Assembly (NCBI GenBank): GCA_020353555.1
Contig: CP070697.1
Coordinates: 3,652,124 to 3,709,236, forward strand
DNA from: Desulfobacterales bacterium
GTDB lineage: Bacteria > Desulfobacterota > Desulfobacteria > Desulfobacterales > G020353555
Direction of reading: 5' to 3'
Length of the DNA: 57,113 bases
Positions 16,563-23,274 of this stretch are shown in pieces (position 1 is the first letter of the stretch; every line of letters starts with the position of its first letter). A program made the position numbers and the translations under genes. The notes under the pieces are model-generated. The model ran no database searches and was not told the origin of the DNA. It saw nothing but the letters and a program-made list of their open reading frames with translations.

Positions 16563-18029
16563 ATGACAGATCATTTGACCGATGAAACCAATGAAGATAA
16601 TGAAAAATCTTTTGCGGAGCTTCTGGATTCCTTTGCGGCCGCCAACGGCGCCGATATTCAGATCGGGGATAAAATTCGCGGAAAAATCATCGCCATCGGC
16701 CGCGATACCGTTTTCGTCGATACTGGCACCAAAATTGACGCCGTCGTCGAAAAGGCGGAACTCCTGGATGAAAACCAGCACCTGCCCTACGGGGAAGGCG
16801 ACACTCTCGAATTATTTGTGGTGGGGCTGACCGAAAATGAGATCAAACTCTCCAGAGCCCTTTCAGGTATCGGGGGTCTTTATCTTCTAAAAGATGCCTT
16901 CGAAAAAGCGGTCCCCGTGGAAGGCAAGATCAAAGCGACCTGCAAAGGCGGGCTTAACATTGAGGTGATGCAAAGAAGGGCTTTTTGTCCGGTCAGCCAA
17001 TTAGATCTGAAATTTGTTGATAACCCTGAAGACTATGTCGGCCAAACGCTTACCTTCTTAATCACCCAGTTTGAAGAAAACGGCCGCAATATTGTCCTTT
17101 CGCGGCGCCAGCTTCTCGCCCAGGAGCAGGAGAAATCCAAGAAGCAGTTCTTGGCCAACCTCGCGGTTGGAACCATTCTGGAAGGCCGGGTCACCAAATT
17201 GATGCCCTATGGGGCGTTCCTGGAATTGTCGGCGGGCGTTGAGGGGATGGTCCATGTGTCCGAGCTCAGTTGGTCGAAGGTCGAAAAACCGGAAGATGTG
17301 GTCCAGGTCGGAGATTTACTGTCGGCCAAAGTCATTGAAGTTGAAGCCGGCAAACGGCCGGATCAGACCAAAATCGCCCTTTCGGTCAAAAAGGTGGGCG
17401 AAGATCCCTGGAACCGCGTCGCCGAAGAATTCCACGTGGGTCAGCGTGTGAAAGGCCGCGTCACCCGCTGCATGAGTTTCGGCGCCTTTGTGGAGATCGC
17501 CCCCGGGATCGAAGGATTGATCCACATCAGTGAAATGAGTTACCGCAAAAGAGTGGTGAAATCCGAGGATGTCGTCACTCCCGGGGAAACGGTGCCGGTC
17601 CTCATCAAAGACATTGACTCCGCCCACAGGCGCATTTCCTTGAGCTTGCGGGAGGCCGAAGGCGACCCCTGGTTGGAGGTGGCCGACAAATTTGCCGTGG
17701 GTCAGTCGACGGAAGGTCCGATCGAAAAGAAGGAGAAATTCGGATATTTTATCACCCTGGCGCCCGGCATCACGGGACTGTTGCCAAAATCTAAGCTCAA
17801 CAAGCTGGCCAACCCGGCCTCGATCGAAAAACTGCGGGAGGGCGATCCCATCCCCGTTATTGTTGAAGAAATCAAACTCCATGAACGCAAAATAACGCTG
17901 GCCCCCGGAGATGCCGCCAATGAGCGAGACTGGCGCAAATATGCGCAAGGCCCTCCCCCGGCCCTGGGTTCCCTGGGAGAAAAGCTGCAACAGGCCCTGG
18001 TATCCAAAAAGGACCGTTCCCCCGAATAG
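16563..18029 (+). CDS. rpsA: S1 RNA-binding protein (ribosomal protein S1-like, five S1 domains)
   Basis: From the ATG at 16563, preceded by TAGGAG, the protein has 488 residues. S1 domains bind single-stranded RNA and help load mRNA onto the 30S subunit. Five OB-type repeats are visible, starting near residues 38 (GDKIRGKIIAIGRDTVFVDT), 116 (VEGKIKATCKGGLNIEV), 203 (GTILEGRVTKLMPYGAFLEL), 290 (GQRVKGRVTRCMSFGAFVEI) and 377 (GQSTEGPIEKKEKFGYFITL). Repeats 3 and 4 are the most canonical, ending in MVHVSELSW and LIHISEMSY. E. coli S1 has six. This may be the cell's S1 or a second S1-domain protein; the usual neighbours cmk and ihfB are absent. Confidence 0.85.
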   Translation: MTDHLTDETNEDNEKSFAELLDSFAAANGADIQIGDKIRGKIIAIGRDTVFVDTGTKIDAVVEKAELLDENQHLPYGEGDTLELFVVGLTENEIKLSRALSGIGGLYLLKDAFEKAVPVEGKIKATCKGGLNIEVMQRRAFCPVSQLDLKFVDNPEDYVGQTLTFLITQFEENGRNIVLSRRQLLAQEQEKSKKQFLANLAVGTILEGRVTKLMPYGAFLELSAGVEGMVHVSELSWSKVEKPEDVVQVGDLLSAKVIEVEAGKRPDQTKIALSVKKVGEDPWNRVAEEFHVGQRVKGRVTRCMSFGAFVEIAPGIEGLIHISEMSYRKRVVKSEDVVTPGETVPVLIKDIDSAHRRISLSLREAEGDPWLEVADKFAVGQSTEGPIEKKEKFGYFITLAPGITGLLPKSKLNKLANPASIEKLREGDPIPVIVEEIKLHERKITLAPGDAANERDWRKYAQGPPPALGSLGEKLQQALVSKKDRSPE

Positions 18030-18228
18030 TCACCGCCGCACCCTGGGTCCGCAGACCAAAATCGGATGACCCCGGCCGAAGACAAAAGCGATTGCCTGCG
18101 GAAGGTGAAATACGGAATCTGCTCAATTCCTTAGGAGCGCTTGCTCCCCATTCCCTTCCATCCGATTCTCCGGCATTCGATTCGGCCACCGTCCGGCCGG
18201 GTCGGCCACCGCCCCGGCCCGCATCGAC

Positions 18229-18573
18229 TCACGAAGTCGGCGTTTGAAACATCTTGCGGTCTTTAAATTCGGCCTGTTTGCCTTCATTCCATTGGGCCAC
18301 GGGCCGAAGGTAACCCACCACCCGGCTGTAGACTTCGCATTTCTGATAATTGGTTAACCGCGGGTTTTTTTGGTAACAAGTTTCGCACTTGTTGATATAC
18401 TTTTCGGGCTCCGGCTCGAAGACCGCCCCGCCCGCGATCACAAACCCTTCCGGTGCCAGCGACACGCCTACTTCCACGTAGCAGCCACAATCATGGCAAC
18501 GACCCTCAAAAGCCAACGCATTTTCATCCGGGTTTTCATCGAATAAAGCATGCAAGCGCTCCACATTCATCAT
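18229..18573 (-). CDS. Stand-alone NrdD C-terminal-like (glycyl radical domain) protein
   Basis: This 114-residue protein ends with CEVYSRVVGYLRPVAQWNEG and then KQAEFKDRKMF. This closely follows the C-terminal tail of class III anaerobic ribonucleotide reductase NrdD, where the Gly in the VVGY position (here G87) carries the radical. Cysteine pairs C26/C29 and C63/C66 could bind zinc, as the CxxC pairs of NrdD do. The roughly 500-residue catalytic barrel is absent, and no remnant lies around it, so this is a small separate protein and not a truncation visible here. It could be a spare-part radical domain, as GrcA is for pyruvate formate-lyase, or an accessory or regulator. An NrdR-like site lies upstream. 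The exact role is inference. Confidence 0.75.
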   Translation of the reverse strand: MMNVERLHALFDENPDENALAFEGRCHDCGCYVEVGVSLAPEGFVIAGGAVFEPEPEKYINKCETCYQKNPRLTNYQKCEVYSRVVGYLRPVAQWNEGKQAEFKDRKMFQTPTS

Positions 18574-18620
18574 GATGCTCGGTTTCCTTTCTAACGATTG
18601 CTCCGAATAACTTTAATATA

Positions 18621-18665
18621 TCCCTATTTTGGGTGTCAAGAAAAATGTTATACAACATATAGTGA
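18621..18665 (-). promoter_or_regulatory. NrdR-box-like pair overlapping a TTGACA -35 element
   Basis: The 16-mer ATACAACATATAGTGA at 18650-18665 matches the published NrdR consensus acaCwAtATaTwGtgt at 13 of 16 positions, including all the strongly conserved ones. A weaker half-match, TCCCTATTTTGGGTGT, lies at 18621-18636. The start-to-start distance is 29 bases, a little shorter than the usual 31-32. A minus-strand TTGACA (18634-18639) overlaps the weaker site. NrdR represses ribonucleotide reductase genes, so the site supports the RNR link of the downstream gene. The consensus comparison was done by eye. Confidence 0.45.
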
Positions 18666-18916
18666 TTGACCGCCTTTTCGATGCTCGGCAGGCGAGCCGG
18701 TCAGAACAAGTGATGGAGCTCATTTTCGGGGCGGCCCCGCTGCCGGCCTCGCGGAATCACGCCGTCAGGGTTGATAAAAAGAGCTGATGTGATTACAATC
18801 AATCCTAAAGATCTGTTTCGGCCTGATCTGACTTTTCCAGTCAATGACTCCGTGGGCACGGATATTTTTCAGATTAAGAGTCCTGCGAATAAAAAAAGTT
18901 GGTATCAATTAGTACG

Positions 18917-18955
18917 CAAATAAAATTTTCATGCACCGTGGTGGCCCAAAGGGCC
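18917..18955. repeat. Dispersed repeat B, copy 2
   Basis: This is the second copy of the element at 12594-12633, reading AAATAAAATTTTCATGCACC and then GTGGTGGCCCAAAGGGCC. Confidence 0.65.
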
Positions 18956-18959
18956 GTGG

Positions 18960-18985
18960 TTATTCAAAGGGCTAAGTTGTTACAA
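18960..18985 (-). repeat. Fragment of the dispersed palindromic repeat
   Basis: On the minus strand it reads TTGTAACAACTTAGCCCTTT followed by GAATA, matching the first 20 bases of the repeat at 50606. It adjoins repeat B. Confidence 0.45.
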
Positions 18986-19051
18986 ATTATCATTTTTTTG
19001 ATATCATATGTCAAGCGTGAAATGAGCCTTCGCCTATTGATAGGAGATACC

Positions 19052-19498
19052 ATGGCTGCAAAACTGATACAGACCAAAGCGCTCCCCAACGGCTTAACGT
19101 TGGAACTCTATGATGCTTCCCGCAAAGTCGCCGGCGACCGCTGGCGGGTGTCTTTGATTGCCGCAATGGACATTCATTTGAACGGGTTGCCCCGCAGCGC
19201 CGATGACCCAGCCAGCTTCAAGATAGATGAAATCCGCAGATCTTTGGGCGCGATCGTGCGCTTTGAGCAGAAAAGAGAGCGCAATTTCATCGGTTCGAAC
19301 CAAAAGGAAGAAGTGCTTGGGGGATTATTGGATGCCTTTCTGACCAGTTCCCTGGCTTATCTTTCCCACCCGGACTTTGCGCGCAGATTTCTTTTGAAAC
19401 AATACAAAGCCTACCTGGCAAGGCACCCCGCGTCTTGTCTGGCGGCGAAGGCTGACCACGGTTCGGATGACGGGGCCAGAGGGTGCGAGGAGTCCTAA
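19052..19498 (+). CDS. Conserved-looking protein of unknown function
   Basis: From the ATG at 19052, which follows TAGGAG, the protein has 148 residues; the longer open frame from 18899 runs through repeat sequence and is not used. It has no signal peptide or membrane segment. The visible order is a short N-terminal beta part (KALPNGLTLELYDASRKVAG), a DRWRVSLIAAMDI strand, a charged middle (FEQKRERNFIG) and a helical C-terminal part ending with HPASCLAAK. I recognise no family. It starts the rightward set that continues with the threonine-synthase-like gene 160 bases later, so it may belong to the same pathway. Confidence 0.7.
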   Translation: MAAKLIQTKALPNGLTLELYDASRKVAGDRWRVSLIAAMDIHLNGLPRSADDPASFKIDEIRRSLGAIVRFEQKRERNFIGSNQKEEVLGGLLDAFLTSSLAYLSHPDFARRFLLKQYKAYLARHPASCLAAKADHGSDDGARGCEES

Positions 19499-19615
19499 TC
19501 CCGAGAGAAAATCCGGCGAGTTGCGGTGCGGGTTGCTGCGAAGTCCGGCCCCTGAAAGGTTAGAGCACCATTTTAGGGCTGTTTTTCCCTTTTTGCGTGT
19601 GCTAAATAATATTTA

Positions 19616-19628
19616 TGGCACCGTGCCA
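19616..19628. promoter_or_regulatory. Short palindrome upstream of the PLP enzyme gene
   Basis: TGGCAC and GTGCCA flank a single C in an AT-rich setting (TTTA before, AATTTTTTT after), 31 bases before the next start codon. It could be an operator. As a terminator the stem is short and followed by seven T residues, so attenuation is also possible. Confidence 0.3.
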
Positions 19629-19658
19629 ATTTTTTTCCAAAAGAGGAGACTTGCCCAC

Positions 19659-20777
19659 ATGCCTGATCAATCCGTCAAAAGGGAATTTACGCTCTTAAGC
19701 AACGATCGGCCCTTCAACTTAATGGACGGCGCCACCGGCGAAGCAACGGAAGTCGTCCGCCACGTCGATCAGCAACTCAAAATTTCGAACAACCCGGCGT
19801 TGCCTTTGGCGCAGCGGCTGGAAGCCTATGAGGATATTGTTGATTCCGAAGTCGGTGATACGTCCATGGTGCGGGCCCGTAACATTGAGCGTGAAGTGGG
19901 CCTGCGGCAGATCTATCTCAAATTTGAAGGGGGAAATCCCACCGGCACCCAAAAGGACCGAATCGCCTTTGCCCAAGCGATGGATGCTCTCCGCCGCGGT
20001 TACGACAGTATCAGCGTGGCTACGTGCGGAAACTACGGGGTGGCCGTCGCCTTGGCGGCTTCCCTAGCGGGCTTGCGCTGTCGGATCCATATCCCGGAAA
20101 GCTACCATACCAGCCGGATTAAGGAAATGACGGACTTAGGCGCGTCGATTATCCGGGTCGCCGGCGATTACGAACATGCGGTGATCGTCTCCATGCAAGA
20201 CGCCCGAAAAAACGAATGCTACGATGCCAACCCGGGGGGGGACAATACGGTTTTGCAGTTGCGGACCTATGGAGAGATCGCCCATGAAATTTATGACGAG
20301 CTGCGGGATGCGCCCTGGGCCGTGACGGCGCCGGTGTCAAACGGGACAACGCTGGCCGGAATTAGCAGGGGTTTTTTGAGCTTGTATCGGCGCGGCAAGA
20401 CTTCGCGGATGCCGCGCATCGTGGCGGGGTCCTCCTTCCGCAAGAATCCGATTGTGCATGCGTTTTTGAAGAACAGGCCGAGCTGCGAAGATCTGAATCC
20501 CGATCAAATTCATGAAACCAGTGTGAACGAGCCGCTGATAAACTGGCATGCCATCGACGGCGATCATGCCCTGGAGGCCATCCGCCGTAACAGCGGATGG
20601 GCCGTCAACGCCTCGGATAAAGACCTGCGCATCTATTCGCGCTTGATACGTGAAAAAGAAGGCTTACAGGTGCTGCCGGCATCAACGGCCGGATTGATTG
20701 CCCTGATGGATCAGCACCACAAAGAGCCACTTCCCAACGACCGCTACGTCGTCGTTTTAACGGGAAGAAAGTCTTAG
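19659..20777 (+). CDS. Threonine-synthase-like PLP-dependent enzyme
   Basis: The ATG at 19659 follows AAGAGGAG; the longer frame from 19467 lacks such a site. The 372 residues form a fold-type II PLP enzyme: the Schiff-base lysine is K99 in GGNPTGTQKDRIA, and the phosphate-binding loop is SVATCGNYGVAVALAAS. VSNGTTLAGISRGF and VLPASTAGLIAL provide the later cofactor contacts. The closest known pattern is threonine synthase, which converts O-phosphohomoserine to threonine, but relatives make other beta- or gamma-substituted amino acids. Its place beside the QueC-creatininase fusion and away from other threonine genes suggests a pathway-specific amino acid supplier. That is inference. Confidence 0.8.
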   Translation: MPDQSVKREFTLLSNDRPFNLMDGATGEATEVVRHVDQQLKISNNPALPLAQRLEAYEDIVDSEVGDTSMVRARNIEREVGLRQIYLKFEGGNPTGTQKDRIAFAQAMDALRRGYDSISVATCGNYGVAVALAASLAGLRCRIHIPESYHTSRIKEMTDLGASIIRVAGDYEHAVIVSMQDARKNECYDANPGGDNTVLQLRTYGEIAHEIYDELRDAPWAVTAPVSNGTTLAGISRGFLSLYRRGKTSRMPRIVAGSSFRKNPIVHAFLKNRPSCEDLNPDQIHETSVNEPLINWHAIDGDHALEAIRRNSGWAVNASDKDLRIYSRLIREKEGLQVLPASTAGLIALMDQHHKEPLPNDRYVVVLTGRKS

Positions 20778-20822
20778 AGCGCCTGCGTGTATCAGCATTT
20801 CAACCCGCAAGAAAGGCCAACC

Positions 20823-23222
20823 ATGGCACGGGAAGATCCCTCCGGGAAAAATTCGCAAAAAGATATTCCCCGCCCCCCGGCGGCGGACCCGCTTGCAATT
20901 CTTGAGGTCTTTGAACGGTTGGAAGTCGGGCCGGTCAAGCTGGAACCCAAACGGCTGATTGCGCCTTACCGGCTGGTTTGGGGGGGAAAAGAAGATCATA
21001 CAGAGCTGATCTACAGCTACGAAGAGGCCGTATTCGAACCGTCCGAACCGGAATCCGCCAACTTGGCCGATATGATTGCCGCCCAGGTGGCCCTCAATTA
21101 CGGTTTGTTTTGCCGGACGATTGTCTTGCGCGGTGCTTTTGACCAGATCGATCGCCGATTTTTGCGGGAGGCGGCGGAAAATACGGCCCGGGAGATTTTT
21201 GTGAAAAAATTCCTGGAGCCCAACCCGTTCTTGATCGGCGAGGCGGCCCAGATGGCGCCGACAAGAAATCCGAACTATTTGAGGGCCGTTTTGGAATTCC
21301 CGGATGCCCTGAAAAAAAAATCGAAGTCGATCTGGCGGCTGTGGCCGGTTGACAAAAAGCGTCACGGCATCCTGTCCAGCGGCGGTAAAGACAGCCTTTT
21401 GAGTTACGGACTGATCAATGAGTTGGGCCTGGAGGTCCATCCCCTTTTTGTGAATGAATCCGGCCGGCACTGGTTTACAGCGCTCAATGCCTACCGCTAT
21501 TTTAAAGCGCATATCCCCCACACGGCCCGGGTATGGGTCAACTCCGATCGGCTCTTCGCTTGGGTGCTCAACCGCATGCCCTTTATTCGCAAAAATTTTG
21601 CTGATATACGCAGCGACACCTACCCTATTCGGCTGTGGACGGTGGCGGTGTTTCTCTTCGGTGCCCTGCCGCTTTTACGCAAACGCGGCATCGGGCGCCT
21701 GATTATCGGAGATGAGTTTGATACCACCGTGCGCAAGTCCTTGGAAGGGATCTCGCATTACGACGGTCTGTATGACCAGAGTCTTTATTTTGATCAGGCG
21801 CTCTCGCGCTATTTTATGCAAAAAGGCTGGGCGGTCAGCCAGTTTTCCGTGTTGCGACCCCTTTCGGAACTTTTGATTGAAAAGATCCTGGTAGAGCGTT
21901 ACCCTGATCTGCAAGTCCACCAAACCTCCTGTCATGCGACGCATAAAGAGGGTGAACGCGTATACCCGTGCGGCCGCTGCGAGAAATGCCGCCGAATTGT
22001 CGGTATGTTGGTGGCGCTCGACGCCGACCCCATCCGCTGCGGGTATAAAGCGTCGCAGATTGAAGAATGTCTGAGAGGGCTGCGGCAGAAAGGGGTTTCG
22101 CAGGAAGAGGCCGGAGCGCAGCAGCTGGGTTACATGCTTGCTCAGAAAGGAATGATCGATGTTGCCGCTTCCCGACCCCACACGTTCAAGGCGCATCCGG
22201 AAGTTCTCAAGCTGCGGTTTGATGCGCGACGATCACCGTTGTCCGGAATTCCGCAAGATCTCCGCCGACCGCTGTGGCGCATTTATCGCGAGCATGCCGA
22301 CGGCGCCGTCCGGCGAACCGGCCGGACTTGGACCGAATTTGATCCGCTGACGGATCCTGAGATGCACCGGAGCTACCCCTTTGAACTGGGTACCATCAAA
22401 CCGGAGACGCACTCCCCAGAAAGTGGAATTTCAGCTGCACCGCACGGTTTTTTGTGGGGGGAATTAACCTGGCCCGATGCGGGCGAGCGTATCAAAGCGG
22501 TGGATGTAGCGCTGCTGCCGGTGGGGTCCATCGAACAGCATGGGCCCCATCTGCCGCTGGATACCGATACGTTTGATGCTGAATATCTGGCCCGCCGCGT
22601 GGCCGCAGCTTGCAGTGACCCCCAACCCTTGATGCTGCCCGCGGTTTCCTACGGCGTTTCCTATCATCACGATGATTTCCCGGGAACCGTCAGCATTTCC
22701 AATGAAACGCTCGCCCGTCTGGTTTATGAAATCGGCATGAGCGTCGCGCGCCATGGAATCAACAAGCTGGTCATCATCAATGGCCATGGGGGCAACGGTC
22801 CGGCCCTCAATTATGCGGCGCAGATGATTAACCGGGACGCCCGTATCTTTGTATGTGTCGATACCGGTGAGACCAGCGACGTCGACATAGCCAGTCTGAT
22901 TGAGACGCCCAACGATGTCCATGCGGGTGAAATTGAGACCAGTACGAGCCTGGCGGTGCGGCCGCATCTGGTTAAACTGGATCGCAGGGCGCCGTCGGTT
23001 CCGGAGTTTTCCAGCCGGTATCTAGACTTCAGCTCCCTGCGCGGCGTTTCGTGGTACGCTTACACCCGCAAGATTTCGGCCAGCGGGGTGATGGGCGACC
23101 CCACCCGGGCCAGCGGCCAGAAAGGCGCAAAAATCTGGGAGATCATGATTGCCCACCTGGTGGCTTTTGTGGAGGATTTAAAACACATGACCTTGGAAGA
23201 AATCCATCACCGGCGGCACTAG
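20823..23222 (+). CDS. QueC-like PP-loop ATPase fused to a creatininase-family amidohydrolase
   Basis: The ATG at 20823 follows AAAGG and gives 799 residues; a GTG at 20787 is possible. In the N-terminal half, SGGKDS at 186-191 is a PP-loop that binds ATP and activates a carboxylate or carbonyl as adenylate. Downstream, C370 and the trio in PCGRCEKCRR (C383, C386, C389) match the zinc site of QueC. The C-terminal quarter (about 560-799) is a creatininase-family domain: PVGSIEQHGPHLPLDTD, IINGHGGN and DVHAGEIETS carry the expected metal ligands. Such domains hydrolyse small cyclic or linear amides and include MftE of mycofactocin maturation. A single chain could thus both form and open an amide. 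MurL-like epimerases are another PP-loop relation to consider. It follows the PLP enzyme by 45 bases. Confidence 0.8.
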   Translation: MAREDPSGKNSQKDIPRPPAADPLAILEVFERLEVGPVKLEPKRLIAPYRLVWGGKEDHTELIYSYEEAVFEPSEPESANLADMIAAQVALNYGLFCRTIVLRGAFDQIDRRFLREAAENTAREIFVKKFLEPNPFLIGEAAQMAPTRNPNYLRAVLEFPDALKKKSKSIWRLWPVDKKRHGILSSGGKDSLLSYGLINELGLEVHPLFVNESGRHWFTALNAYRYFKAHIPHTARVWVNSDRLFAWVLNRMPFIRKNFADIRSDTYPIRLWTVAVFLFGALPLLRKRGIGRLIIGDEFDTTVRKSLEGISHYDGLYDQSLYFDQALSRYFMQKGWAVSQFSVLRPLSELLIEKILVERYPDLQVHQTSCHATHKEGERVYPCGRCEKCRRIVGMLVALDADPIRCGYKASQIEECLRGLRQKGVSQEEAGAQQLGYMLAQKGMIDVAASRPHTFKAHPEVLKLRFDARRSPLSGIPQDLRRPLWRIYREHADGAVRRTGRTWTEFDPLTDPEMHRSYPFELGTIKPETHSPESGISAAPHGFLWGELTWPDAGERIKAVDVALLPVGSIEQHGPHLPLDTDTFDAEYLARRVAAACSDPQPLMLPAVSYGVSYHHDDFPGTVSISNETLARLVYEIGMSVARHGINKLVIINGHGGNGPALNYAAQMINRDARIFVCVDTGETSDVDIASLIETPNDVHAGEIETSTSLAVRPHLVKLDRRAPSVPEFSSRYLDFSSLRGVSWYAYTRKISASGVMGDPTRASGQKGAKIWEIMIAHLVAFVEDLKHMTLEEIHHRRH

Positions 23223-23274
23223 AGACCCACGCAGGCGGGGAACCGCTTCGACCGCCCCACGGGTCAACGCGGAA

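Larger units (their letters stand above)
18574..19051. other. Divergent intergenic region with regulatory and repeat elements
   Basis: The region separates the leftward NrdD-like gene from the rightward unknown gene. It contains the NrdR-box-like site at 18621-18665 and repeat fragments at 18917-18955 and 18960-18985. No further gene is supported. Confidence 0.6.
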
